Origin: Brachypodius melanocephalos
Lineage: Eukaryota > Chordata > Aves > Passeriformes > Pycnonotidae
Reading direction: 5' to 3'
Assembly (NCBI GenBank): GCA_013398615.1
Contig: VZSR01001854.1
Coordinates: 6,150,122 to 6,214,121, forward strand
Length of the DNA: 64,000 nucleotides
Position 1 is the first letter of the stretch; each line of letters starts with the position of its first letter. The notes below the pieces were generated by a model. The model saw only the letters and a list, made by a program, of their open reading frames with translations, was not told the origin of the DNA and made no database searches. Below, in pieces: positions 38,753-51,300 of this stretch. The translations under genes and the position numbers were made by a program.

Positions 38753-41344
38753 CAAATTTGAGCCAAAAAAATAGGCTGCCTTAAAATGCAATTATGTTGT
38801 TTGGGAGTAATGCAAAAATAATTTATGTTGTGGTGGAAAACTGAAAAGAAATACAGAATTTTTAGATTACAGAAATAACAGAAAGAAGGAAAACAATTAG
38901 GAATTTCATCCCAGTATGGCCAGTGGTACCAGGATTGCTCTAGACAGGCATTTTTATTGAGCTCTCTCTGCTAAGTAATGCATGTAAATCCAAAAGTTTT
39001 GACCATCACTTTTCTTTATTGCTAACAGAAACTTTAAAACAATATTGCAAATATTAACAGAAAGAGAATTTGTCTCAAGAAACCCGTGTGATTTGTTCAA
39101 CAACATATTTGCCATGTCTGCCCACGCTGAATCAAATTAGCCATGTGGCTCGTGGGGTTCAGTTCAATTGCAGGAGTGCTCAACAGAGTGAGGATTTGCT
39201 TATCCTTGAGTGATAAATATGTATCCTGACCCTCTGTTGTCTGGCAAAACACAGGGAGGATGAATAACATTGCATGTAAATGCCTAATGACAAGTGCCAG
39301 GATTAATGTGGCCAAGGCTGGCAGGGAGATAGACCTACTTGCTGCATATTCTGCTAATGGATCAAAAGAAGAATTGTACTTGCACAGCGAGTTGCAGCAG
39401 AGGTTAATACATCTTGTAGGGAAAGGGAAGATCCCAATCTCCTAACAACAGCTCACAGGAAAAGAACCCTCTTTGGCTCTTCCTAGGACAGTTATATCTA
39501 GAATCTAATTGTTGGGGTTTGCTTTAGTTCAAAATATAACGTGGCTGTCTACATGGTTTGCAAGTAGTTCCTTGTTCAACAGAAATATCCCTGTTCTATT
39601 AATTGTGTCTCATAAAAATCAATGTTAACTGTACCGTGCATTTATGGGTACAAGAAAGTTTTGTTTTATGATTTGACTTGTTTATAAGCAGCCTTCGTAT
39701 GCTTTGTGTAAAAGAGGTGGGGTTTGGTTTCTTTTCATTTTTTCTTTATTATTTTATTTCATAAAGAATTATTACTCAATCTTTTAATATAAATGAATAT
39801 TACTTTGTTTCAGCTTAACTTTTTATTCAGGAGATGATCCATTTCAGTGAGAGAGAATATTTTTTTACATTTAAAATGTATTGACATATTCTTTATGGGA
39901 AACACAAGCCTGCTAAGGAAAAAACATATTGAGCATCATGCCAGATCTTTCTGCCTCTTTCTACCCTGCTCCATACAGAGGAAGGATGAGAAAGAGTGGT
40001 ATGCTGCAAGGGCCATGCACAGAGATCTCAGAAAGGGCAGACAGAAAATATCCCCATCCGGAAGGGAGAAGGCCTGCGAGGATGGGGATGAGCTGTGCAG
40101 GGATGAGGATGCTAGCATGGATTTTGGGGCATTTCCTGGCTTTGAGCATGCTCATGAGTGTGCACACAGCTCTGCACCATAGCCTGCTTTCCCCACATAC
40201 CCTGCACCAGCCTGGGAGACTCAGGAAGATACTGACACTCCATCCTTTGTCTTTACCCATCCTGGAGGTTAGTCTCCTGCAAAAAATGGCTCTGAAGGAC
40301 TTATCTGGACAGCTGGAAGCCTGGCAAGGAAGGTCTGTCTGCCTGAAGGGAAGGAACTTCCAGGGTGCATTGCAGGAAGGTAGCTGGATCTCCAAACACC
40401 AGACTGCCCCCATAGGCTGTAGCTTGGCTTCAAGAACCAGCTAACAGAGCAAGACAGACATGGGCAGGCTGGGGGGCCATGCCTCTGAGCGTCAGCTCTA
40501 CACAGCCTAGACACTTCTTGTTATGTCAATTCAATTTCCCTTCTTTGTCCCTTAGAGTATAACATCTTTCTGGCCTGATACCACGGACTTTCCCAGCTTA
40601 AAACTACTCAGCCAATGCTGGTGTTAACTGCTGTCTATTTGATCACTTCGACTCTGTTCCTTTTGATTTCAGGACCACCCATGACTCACAGCCCTCTAGC
40701 CCAATTCTTTTCTGTCATGGCATTTGGCAGTCAGTCATGTTCTGCTGGCACAAGCGTACCTCAGCATGTTCCTGTGACAAACACCACTCTATCAGGAGTG
40801 CACAGGAGCTCACAAGGCTGATGGAAGGCTGCCTTTTCTTGTGGCCTGATAAAGCTTTTGTATTGCTGGAGCCCTCTAAGACACAGCATCTGCCTTCTCC
40901 ACAGCAGCCCCGCTCCCCAGAGGAGTGCCAGCCATTCCTTTCAGTTTCTCTGGTCTACCCAGATGGCAGAGGGAGCCTCCTGTGAGCTAACTGAGGATGT
41001 TGGTCACTGTAGATTGTAAAGAGTTCTGCAAGCCCTGGTGCTGTCAGTTTGCTCTACCACCTTCCTGTACAGAGCAGGAAGCACAGACAGACAGACAGTT
41101 GCACTCAGGCAACAGTACGGAAATTAATCCTGGAAGGAGAGCCCTTGTCACTGCTCACAATATCCTCAACAGCTACCAAATACACAACATTTCCAGGATT
41201 CTTAACTTGGTACCACTGAATATGCCTCTTTCACAGCAACAAAATTTTGATCTGATCTCTCGCATTATAAGAACGCACACAGGGGTTTCTCCCCACACAT
41301 GAGGAAGGCTGTGCCAGGAGACATTCCACTCGTAGGAGGAACCT

Positions 41345-41790
41345 TTGCAGAGTTTCAGACCAAAGGCCCATTTCATCCTGCATTGTGTTTCTAACTGTGG
41401 GTCTCTAACTGGGTGCTTAGAGAGAAAACATCAAAGAAAAGCCTGGAGTAGTATCTCCCTACAGCATCTCACCCCCAGCTTTCGAGAATTGGCAGAACAA
41501 GTTTATTTAATCTCTTCTCGTACAGAAATCATTCCTTATTTCAGATCCCCGTCCTGTCACTGTTCTCCACACATTTTCTAAGTTTTATAATATCTCTTTT
41601 TTATTATTATGAAGAGGGCCAGAACTGCACACACTGTCCCTGGGTACACCACTGTTTCATATAATGACATGATAATGCTTTCTATGTTGTTCTCTATTTC
41701 TATCTCAACAGCTCCTACTTGTCTCTTGATAACAGCTAAGTGCTGAGCAGGTGTTTCCAGAAACCTTACAAAAAGTCTTTCTCTTAATAA
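41345..41790 (-). mobile_element. Old CR1 LINE 3' region, antisense
   Basis: The plus strand carries the reverse complement of an older CR1 type, better known from crocodile and turtle genomes: CCAAAGGCCCATTTCATCCT, then CTAAGTTTTATAATATCTC, AGGGCCAGAACTGCACACAC, GGGTACACCACTGTTTCATA and GCTGAGCAGGTGTTTCCAGA blocks in the expected order. It is strongly diverged and lacks an intact reading frame. Family assignment is from remembered consensus, so the exact subfamily is open. Confidence 0.75.
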
Positions 41791-41826
41791 TACATATTCA
41801 AAACATAAGCAACAACCCCCTCTCCT

Positions 41827-41878
41827 CAAAAAAAAAACAAAACAAAAAAAACCCAAAAACAAACAAACAAAAAAAACC
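41827..41878. repeat. A-rich tract with CAAA units
   Basis: About 50 bases of A with C interruptions, including several AAAC units. It lies just beyond the old CR1 copy. Confidence 0.9.
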
Positions 41879-41879
41879 A

Positions 41880-44425
41880 CTCAGGCAAAACAGAGTTATT
41901 TGTCTAATTATAAAGGTGTAAATGTTGTCTTTGCCAAAGAATGAAAAGAAAGCCTTGCACAGTACACTCCTTACAGTACAAACAATTCATATTCTTTCTG
42001 GAATATTTTTTTCCTGGCCATTCTAATGTCGATTGAATTCATTATCTCCATCTACTGACCTCTAAGTCTTAAAGATTCAAGATGTTACTGTAGATATTTC
42101 AAGTGCATTGTCCTCTGTGCATTTCCTGCTCACATTCTCAACTTACTGAAGTGAAACAGTCCAATTAAGCAAGGAAGACTCTTAAGTTCCCTGTACATGT
42201 ATTATTATGGGTGTTGGTATTAACTCCATGCTTACAACTTTCCATTAAAGAAATATTCAAAAGCCTTTTCTTGAGAACTCCAACATTTCCAATGTTTGCA
42301 AGACAGCTTCTTTGTAACTGCATGATTAAGATAAGGAAGATGGTTTTGAAATAGGTTAATGTAATTAAATCCAGTTTTGAATGACTATGAAATACTGAAA
42401 AACTACCAGTCACTGACTCTGAACAGATCGATAGTATCAACAAGGTATATATATATGTATATATATATATGTATATATATGTGTGTATATATATATATAT
42501 GGGGGCCGGGTGTGTGTGTGTGTATATATATGCACTCATGCATATATAAATGTATAAAAATATCTTGTTACTCAGATGAGCACAACTGTGAGAACAGGTA
42601 GCAGAGATTTGTACATGTGGCTCCAAGTGAACTCAGAGCATCCCCTGTCCCTCCTCTGCATTTTGGTGATGTCATGGGGAGTGGACTGAAGTGCAATCTT
42701 GAAACTCAGTCGAAGGCAGTGGCTTTCATCGTTTTCAGGCTCAGGTTGACTAAACACTCTGCACAATTATGGAGCATCCAGGGGAGCCTGGTAAGCAGAG
42801 GACCACCATGAAAAAAGCTGCATAAAACAGATCAGATGTTACTCGTCGTATATTTTTATGATCAGTGAGAATTAAGGAAGATAATTGCTCAGCTCTGTAA
42901 AGTAGATGTGTAGGGAGCCACATTAGCTGTAAATTAGTATGTTTAGTATGGTTAGGGATACAAGATATCTTCATGAGGTATTCTACCTCCACTAGCTTAG
43001 ACTTCAGACACAGAGAGACTGCTGTGATTATGGTCTTCTTCTCCAGGTCAAAGAACCAGGCAGTGGAACAGCTTTTATGGTTGCAACACTCTGAAATTCT
43101 GTGGCAACCAGACGTGAGGAACCAATGAGCCTCTTTGCCTCTTGGGCCCAGCTTAGATTTCTCTGTCAACATGGACAGTTTAGTTGAATCCCTGGTCAAA
43201 GATTTCCAGCACAATATATCTCCTTGTCTGCACCAGAAATTTATCCAGTGGGAGATTTATCCAGCACAAGCTTTTAAAGAGTTCAGCCAGAGAAGATGAT
43301 GATCATACAGTCTGTGGCTGTATGAGTCTGTGACTTATGCTCATTTTATGAGACCTTAAAACATGATTGTGACTCTTTCTGGGGAGAGGTCTCACTCCTT
43401 CCTCCATCAGCACTTCATTCTTCTAGGATACCAACCACTCTTACTTGCTATCTGTATGTTTTCCAGTAAAAAAAGTAAAATAAAATAAAAGTATGCTTAT
43501 TCTACCTTCACTCAAAAGCTGTTTATGTTTTGCTGCATAATTATGTTTCTCTCCCTTCAAGGTCCCATATTTCCACCTAGACAAATAAGACTGCTCTGAA
43601 CTAGAAATGCTTTACAGAACAGGTTAATTCTCATGGAAATTACCCTATTAGGACCTCGATCTACAGTATACAAAAGCAGTAGCAACTTCAGCAAAGCATT
43701 TAGAAAGAAGATAAACCCCTTAGTCTAGGCTTGGGCCAGGAGCCTGGAATGATGAAAATCAAAATTCTGTAAGATTACTTGGAGATCATAAGGAAATACT
43801 GAAGCCCCCTGAACATCATGTAACTTTACAGAATTGTTGTCCCAATGTTTACATAATGTTTGGGTCCAAATCCACGTAGTCGAGGTGTGTGTGTAATAAA
43901 GAGGGATTTGAATCTGCAAACTAACAGAACAGCAGCTGCCAAAAGCCACAGAAAGTTGGACACTTCAGTGTTCTTTTTCTGACCTTCAGTTTAAACTTCT
44001 GTGTAACTCACAGTCATTGTGTCCACCCTGCCTGTAAAAGTGTGAGCAGACATGAAGAGAAGCTGACACAGGAGACGTGTTTTTCTCGAGACCTCAACCC
44101 AATGCAGAGCCATCATTGTACAGGTTGGGACACCGTGAGCCTTAACTTTGAACAAGTAAATCTAACATTGACTCACTCTGGAGCTGCAAAAACTAAAGTG
44201 TCTGATTTCTCTTTCATCCAACCCCTTACTTTTTTAAGCCAAAGGCATTATTTCTGAGCAAGCCAACTAATTATTTTGGATTTTTCTTAATACCATGTTA
44301 CAAAAGGGCTTGACAAGGACCCCTTAGGAGCTGAGTAGAAAACTTCCCCAAAACAACAGCAGCAACAGCAGGAGGAAGGAAAGCAGTTCCACAAAATTAG
44401 TGGGATGGTAGAGGACAACTACTGG
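41880..44425. other. Intergenic DNA, no gene recognised
   Basis: Unique sequence apart from the TA/TG microsatellite at 42445-42557. Open stretches of about 150 codons on the minus strand (42165-42626 and 42750-43214) have no recognisable domain; the first crosses the microsatellite and encodes Tyr/Ile repeats. Confidence 0.6.
42445..42557. repeat. Compound TA / TATG / TG microsatellite with a G-rich interruption
   Basis: Alternating TA with periodic TATG units runs to about 42500, then GGGGGCCGGG (42501-42510) interrupts, then seven TG units and more TA. The alternating purine-pyrimidine tracts could adopt Z-DNA or cruciform structure. Confidence 0.95.
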
Positions 44426-44426
44426 G

Positions 44427-44940
44427 AATCATAGAAAATAATCATAGGATATCCCGAGTTGCAAGGGACCCACAAGGATCATTGAAGTCCAATTTGTGGC
44501 CTTGCACAGGACACCCCAAGAGTCACACCATGTGTGTGAGAGCAGTGTCCAAACACTCCTTGAACTCTCTCAGGACTGGTGCTGTGACCACTTCCCTGGG
44601 GAGCTGTTCCAGTGCCCAACCACTCACTGAGAGAAAAACCTTTTCCCGATATCCAACCTAAACCTACCATGACACAACCTCAGGCCACTCCCTCAGATCC
44701 TGTCACTGATCACCACAGAGAAGAGATCAGTGCCTGCCCCTCCTCTTCTCTTAGTGAGGAACTTGCAGACTCCAATGAGGTCTCCCTTCAGTCTCCTCCA
44801 GGCTGAACAGACCAAGTGACCTCAGCTGCTTCTCATTCAACTTCCCCTCAAGGCCCTTCACCATCTTTGTTGCTCTCCTTTGGATGCTCTCTAATTGTTT
44901 ACTGTCTTTTTATATTGTGGTGCCCAACATATAATGGTTG
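44427..44940 (-). mobile_element. CR1 LINE 3' region, antisense, about 0.5 kb
   Basis: The plus strand starts with AATCATAGAAAATAATCATAGG (the CR1 3' tail in reverse) and proceeds through GTGACCACTTCCCTGGGGAG, CTGTTCCAGTGCCCAACCAC, AATGAGGTCTCCCTTCAGTC, CTCCTCCAGGCTGAACAGAC and ATCTTTGTTGCTCTCCTTTG blocks, all standard for avian CR1. The left end is the true 3' terminus; the copy is 5'-truncated at the right. Confidence 0.95.
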
Positions 44941-46779
44941 AATTTTCCTTTTCTCCTTCTGTATGAGACTATACTCCTAGAAGTGGGATCATACAATACA
45001 ATTTGACCCATGTATGACCAAGCCACCTTCTCAGATATCCCAAATGGACTCTGGTACAGTATTCAGAGTAAAAATTCACAGTGTCACTCGTTGCAAATCC
45101 TGATAGGGCTCTGAAATTTAAAGAAAAATGCCACCACACTAAAATGTCAATTATATGTTTGTGACCCACCTTGAGACCAATAATTCTCTAATAAAAGCAA
45201 AGAAATACAGATTTCTGCTCAAGAAAATGAGAAGCTTTTAAAACTCTCTAAATTTTTGTTGGTTTGGGGTTTTTTCCAAGTCACTTTCCATTTAATTGAC
45301 AGACAAAATTTTCTTGTTAGAATTCGGTTACTTTTGCCAAACTTTTCACCTTAAATGTAATTTTTTTTACCAAAATCACATTAAGAGATTCCAGCCAGAT
45401 GTAGTGATTTAGGGGTTTGCCTGTGTTGATGCTTATTGGCTCTAGCTACATTGCCGTAAGCATTTTTCACACTCAGAAACAACAGTGCCTTCTCCAGTCT
45501 GCTCCCCAGCTCCCCCTTTGCTCACCTCCACTGATGATCATCCTCTGGGGACTACAGCAAAGCAACCTACCAGGACCATGTAGCACTGCACACAGTGAGA
45601 CCGGGCAACAAACAAAGCAAAATGCGAGAGAAGCAAAATATCCAAGCTTCTCCTTATCATTTAGCTTCCAACATTCAAGGAGAGTTCCTAGAAAGCTTAA
45701 AAGAAGGGATGAGGAAAACACCAAGGTAAAACTTGGTAGCAAGAATCTCTAGGTTATTTCTTTTTCTGATATAATGAATGATTTCATGAAACATAAAATA
45801 CATGAAGCCAGCTCAGGTCTTCGGAAAGAAGAATTCAAAACTCAATCAGGCTTTATGCAGACTAACAGAGAGAAAGAATTGTTAAGAAAACCACACCACC
45901 ACAATCACAGTTATCATACTGAGGACTGGATCCAAAAGACCTAAGAAGTAAAATTGAAGTCAAGGTTTCAAGACTCGTCACTCAATTTGGAGGCCAGATT
46001 CCAACCCATACTGCCTTTGGGAGATCCTCTGTTAAATTTCTTGAGGTATGGCTAGGTTTTATGACAATGTTGGAATGATGTCTGCTGCTGGAGAGGCCAG
46101 CAGGGCCCAGGGTCTGTGCCTTGCTCATGACCTTCTCCATCTTGATCTCTTCAAGTAAGAAGAGCACAAGACTTTACTGGAATGCATAGGTCAGGGAAGA
46201 AACAAAACTACTGGACAAGGAAGCCAGGAGGGTTTATCTGTCAAAAAGTGCTACCTCAAAGGGGAGTGCAGCCCTCTGCAACTTTAAAGGACTTTGGACA
46301 GTGAACAAAACAGTCTGATAAAAATACTAAGCAAAAGTTGGGGAAAAATTACTTATTCATAGTTTTGTTACTATTCCTTAGATACTTACATTCAGAGACA
46401 TTAGGCAAAACAGCCTGTTCTCACCTTCAGTATTCTGAATAAATAAATTATTTGTGATGAAATAAGCAATCTCTTTATAAGGTAGGGAAGACTGGGAGAA
46501 GATTTTCCCAGCTGGAGGAAATGGCTGAATTAGGGAAATTTGATGTGAAGCTTAGAAGTTTCCTGAGTCCTGAGAGGCCATTGAGAGATTAAAGCAAATT
46601 GCTTTGGCATACAATATTCACTTTATTAAATTCAGATGACTGGAGAGAGAAAATCTGGGGTTTGATACCTACATTCACCCAAAGAAATGTCTTAAGAAAG
46701 GGATAGCAGCCAGATTTAAAGGAAACAAAGTAAAAACAGCCATCCTATATATGTAAAAATCCTTATGAGCCTGGCAAAT

Positions 46780-46812
46780 AAACAAAAAAAAAAAAAAAGA
46801 AAGAAAAAAAAA
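46780..46812. repeat. Poly-A tract
   Basis: About 33 bases, nearly all A with a few G. No attached retroposed gene is visible upstream. Confidence 0.85.
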
Positions 46813-48384
46813 GCCAGCACATATTCCCTTGCATTTGTTTAGTTGGAAGCAAAATCCCTAAGCATAGCTTGAAAATGTGAAATGGTTAAGAACTCCATTA
46901 TCATTCATGCTTCAGCAACTTCATTATGTACACAGGCCCAGTCTTTTACAGGCTAAAAGTGCAATCCTGATCCTTGCTGCATGCCATCTATAACGTAGCC
47001 TTGCTGAAATACCAATAACACTAACATCTGTCTTGTGCAATGTTAAAAGGGAAAAAAAAAGATGGAAAGATTCCCATAGATAAAATGCACATGAGGATGA
47101 CAAAAAAGGAATATACAGAAAGCTATGACAGACGAATTTTATTAATGGCTCGACCATATGCATCCGGGGCATAATTAACTATTCACAGGTGAAATTAGCA
47201 GATAGGAGTGTCTGTCGTGAGCAAATTGAATAGGCTCTGATTATATCAATAGTTTTCAACCAGTGTCCCCTGGTTATCAAACTATCAAATAAATTTGTCC
47301 ACTCTCCCCTTCTCTGGGAGGAGGGGGTTAGAAGGAAGGGAGAACTTTAATTATCCGGCCACGGTATATGGCAGGTCATTAATAAAACCTAGTTATCTGG
47401 CTGCAGGTTTTATAGTTTTACTGTTATCTATCTTTTATCTAAATAAACATTTGGAAAATGTCCTTAAAATTACTGGAGATACTTTGCCACTTCTCCTCCA
47501 GATACCTGAAAATGAAACTTTGCTGGATTTTACTGTAGGATGCGTGGCGTCACCTCAAAGGCTCCCACATTCTTCCTCCTACCTCTATAATGGAATTACA
47601 GAGTTTGGCGGTACCTACATTGATGGATCTAACCAACCTGCAAATGCAGATAAGGGTAAAATCACTTGATGGGTTAGTTCTCCTTAATGTATATTTACTC
47701 AGCCTTTATGTTATGTATGCATTTTTTACTTTCATGCCACATATATCAATGACAAATGTAAGAATTGAAAAGCCAGTAATAACATAAAAGAACGGCTTAT
47801 TTTTTGTCTGTGGTGCAATTGCCAGAGACGTTATCTCTGCATTTGAATAAAGAATAGTAGGAAATTAACATTTTTGGGGTCCTGGTCCTGATTCTGTTCA
47901 GTGTACATCCAATTTCTAAACTCAAATGGACTTTTATGATACACTGAGGTTTCCAATAATAAAAGCCTCACATTTCATTTACACTGTATTTTTCCACAAG
48001 TGGTATAATGATTGTCATGAAGGAGTGGATGTTTATTTTATATGCATTTATACAAGATCTGTATTGAAATGGCCCATGCAAAAATATTTCTTTTGAGGAA
48101 AATCAACTCATAGATACATTTTCCAATCTGACAATTTTCAGTATTTTCTTTTCTGTATACATTATATCATTTTTTTGTTGTTTTAAAATTACTTATTTTC
48201 TTTTCCTATTGACCTGCAGAAATGTGAAGGTCATATTCTATTAATTAGATATATTTTTGTTATCCAGTAACTTAGGAGGGGATATATATCCCAATTTATT
48301 CCAGTTTGGGTTTAGGGGGTTTTTAGGTTGGGTCTCTTTTTTTGCATATTTGATCTTTCATAGCTCTGGGAACATTTTTTTTTA

Positions 48385-48436
48385 CAATTTAAGCTTTTAA
48401 GCTTAAAAAAAAAGCTTTTAAGCTTTTAAGTTTAAA
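48385..48436. repeat. Palindromic AAGCTTTT repeat cluster
   Basis: Copies of TTAAGCTTTTAAGCTTAA and related units, separated by A-runs, form nested inverted repeats. The structure could fold as a hairpin in single-stranded form. Confidence 0.85.
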
Positions 48437-50104
48437 AAAAAGAATCTAAATCAAATAGGAGGTTGGTGAAAGCATCTTAATTTGCATTTTCAAAAACTGT
48501 AAGCCTCAAGCACAGAGTTATTAATTCTGATGAGTACCCTCCGTGTGACCAGGAGCAAACTGATACAGGGCCCACTGCTGGGATGGGAAATGAAAGGAAA
48601 GCTGTTGTACTGAAGTTCCTTTAGAAGTAAATTAGGGTTACAGAAAACCCCTATCTTAATGCTACATCAGATAAAAGGGGAAAAAAATGTAGTGAGAGCA
48701 TTTTATGATTTTACAATTACACCAATGCAATTCCTTTCAATACAGTAGAATTACTCCTGGTTAAAGAGTAAAAACATTGCCAGAGGAGTGAAAAATCTCT
48801 CTTCCTGATTAATCTTTGTAGTGGCAAAAGCTTGTGATCACAGCAAGTCCAAATGGCTTTGGTAGGAGCAGAAGAGAAGATCTACTTGAAGAAGTCAACC
48901 TCCTCTTTTGCAGTAGAACTTGAAAGAGGATTTATATCCTTTTTCCAGCTGACATTTAGTGGTTTGTATTTAACATCTAAACTACAGACAAATAAAGGTT
49001 ATAACTACATTGGAACTGAAATAGTTTTGTTGAAGTCAGAGAAATTATCAACTTAGCCCCTGGGAGTTTTTATCTACATAATTTAGAAATGCAGAAATTT
49101 GAAAAAGTACATTTCTGTCACAAAAGAAGTTCCAAAAAGCACCCACCAGTAAACTAATAATGCATTATCTGCAATTTCTAAAAAATAAGGTTTTTGTCAG
49201 ATGTAATAATCTTTTCATTCTTTGTTAGTGGAGGTAAATTAATCCCACTCCTTTACTTTTTAAAATATATTAACCCAAAACACATCTTTCAGTAGTGATT
49301 GCATCTGGGAATTCAATTTATATCAGTTTTTTAAATTATGTACTGGCATTACTTTTATAATTTCTGTATTAGCTGTATAATATAAGCAAAAATTCTCTTC
49401 TTTTGCAATTATAGTTGCTCCATTTTCCTTACATTGAGCTTTGGTGGTGATATAATTAAAAAGTGCTGCTTTGCACAGGCAGTATTGCACATGGTGAAAA
49501 ATGGTAGCTATTTCCACACTTCACAGATCCAGCTGCTATGAGCATTAAAAATTACTTAAAACACAAATTTATCGCATCGTGATTGCAATGGATTGTGTTG
49601 TTATATATTAATTGAATTGTAAATTGCTGTTTTAAATTAAAACACAGCTTATTAGGAATGGCAAGAGAATAATAAGAGATGAAGTAATGTTTCATGTAAT
49701 TGCCAAAATAAAATAAAAAATCTGAAGAGAGAGAGGAAAAAGAATGTTCCAGACAACTAACTCCTGTGAAAAATTGCCCTGGAGCAATTGATGGACTGTG
49801 TAGTTCAGTGTCTTCACTGAATAATAGCTTTTAGTCTCAGAACTTAGGAACTTTTTGCAGCAAAATAATAATGATATTAACAACAATAATAAACCTGGAG
49901 AGGAGCTATCTGCAGATAAAACACCATTTTTACAAACATGTTTTTTCCTCATATAGGTTCCATCTCTATAAAAAAACCAGAATGACTGGATGGCAGATAA
50001 GACTATGGGAAAAGTTAGGAAGATTATAGGAAAGTGGACAGGATATACCAGCAGAGGCAAAGAAAACACTTTTAGGATGACATATCCTCTGCATGTGAAG
50101 TCAT

Positions 50105-50574
50105 CCAAGAAAAATGTGATGGAAAAGAGTGTCCAAAGAACAGCTAAGCTGGGGAAGGAGCTGGAGAAAACATCTTATGAGAAGTGGCTGAGAGAGCTGG
50201 GGTTGTTAAACCTAGAGAAAAGGAGCTTCAGTGCCTTATCCCTTCCTACAAGTACACAAAATGCTGTAGCAAGGTTTTGGGTCGGCTTCTTCTCCCAAGT
50301 AATGAGTAATAGAACAAGAAGAAATGGTCCCAGGTCCTGCCAGGCAAGGTTTAGATTGGACACTGGGAACCTTTTTTTCAGTGAAAGGATTATCAGGCAC
50401 TGGAAAAGGCTTCCCAGGGAAGCAGTTGAGTCACCATGCCTGGAGGTATTGGAAAGAGACGTAGATGTGATGCTTAGGGATGTGGTATTGTGGACCTAGC
50501 AGTACTGGGTTTTCAGCGGGACTCAGTGGGGGTCTTCAGGGTCTTTTCCAGCCTGAATGATTCTCTGATTCCAG
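50105..50574 (+). mobile_element. CR1 LINE 3' region, sense
   Basis: Sense CR1 3' coding and untranslated region. It shows a GAGCTGGGGTTGTTAAACCT block (LeuGlyLeuLeuAsnLeu in the usual CR1 frame), a GGTTTAGATTGGACACTGGG block, GGCTTCCCAGGGAAGCAGTT, and the terminal CCAGCCTGAATGATTCTCTGATTC at about 50549-50572. A 169-codon open frame covering it (49990-50499) is transposon-derived plus upstream flank, not a host gene. Confidence 0.95.
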
Positions 50575-51300
50575 ATACATGCTGTAAACATGGGAAAAAG
50601 ACAGACCCAAATCAGTAAAATTCAAAAACAGTGTCAGTAAAGTACCTTTTTATTAGGAAACATAAAACCTGACAATTAGACTAAGCCCAAATATGACATA
50701 CTGCTATACAAATCTAAGGCAAGTGAGGGAGATGAACCAAGACTGACAAACTTTAAACAACCTAGTAGAAGAAATGTCAGTAGGCTCTTGTAATTAGTTG
50801 GATATAGATCAAGTTAGCTTGTGAACAAGTGACATTTTGGGTTTAAAGTGTAGAGTTAATAAGGCAGAGTCATTAAATATGCAATTAATTATTATATACC
50901 TAAGGAATTTAATTCTATGTCTTTTTAAAATCATTTAGTATTGAGACTATATTACAAGTAACCTATCAGCATGATCATTAAAGTTGATGTGTTATGGAAG
51001 GTTAGGAAAGTTTTAAAGAGAGAAACCCTAGAAATCACTGATGAGTTCACTTGCTCCTCTGTAAATTAGATGAAGTGAGTAAGGAACATGATGTGTTCTG
51101 AATTTTGGACACAAAGCAATGAATTGTTCTTGATGCTTAGTCAGAGAATGAACAAGACAAAAAAACCACAGTGTAATGGTAACCATAATATATTCAAATT
51201 CAAAATCCCATAGAGCAAACAAGTCTCAGAATTCCAGAAAACAATTCCAGAAGGCTTTTGAAAAGGAACTTAAAACAAGCTTCTAAAGAGAAAATTTGCA
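50575..51300. other. Unique DNA between CR1 copies
   Basis: About 730 bp of AT-rich unique sequence between two sense-oriented CR1 3' ends. Nothing recognisable was seen. Confidence 0.5.

Larger units (their letters stand above)
34800..41340. other. Intergenic DNA with candidate conserved blocks
   Basis: AT-rich unique DNA without a recognised gene. It holds a GATA microsatellite (37731-37766), a polypyrimidine tract (38698-38752) and a GC-richer open block (39938-40444). The blocks 38160-38300 and 39095-39440 are free of repeats and dense in homeodomain- and TCF-like motifs, and are candidate enhancers. Confidence 0.55.
44945..50100. other. Intergenic DNA with candidate conserved blocks
   Basis: AT-rich unique DNA with no gene recognised. 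It holds an A-run (46780-46812), a palindromic AAGCTT repeat (48385-48436), a small G/T-rich tract near 48302-48340, and a unique block at 47090-47450 with many homeodomain- and GATA-like sites. Confidence 0.55.

Noticed and set aside
42165..42626. Minus-strand open frame of 153 codons with Tyr/Ile/Thr/His repeats
   Set aside because: The repeats are the translation of a TA/TG microsatellite; no conserved domain is present.
47295..47669. Plus-strand open frame of 124 codons with a hydrophobic stretch resembling a membrane segment
   Set aside because: It begins at TTG without an upstream Met, the hydrophobic part comes from AT-rich codons, and I recognise no family. The block is more likely noncoding.
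49990..50499. Plus-strand open frame of 169 codons with Lys/Arg-rich sequence
   Set aside because: Most of it is the CR1 3' region in sense orientation, including its LeuGlyLeuLeuAsnLeu block; the rest is flanking DNA.
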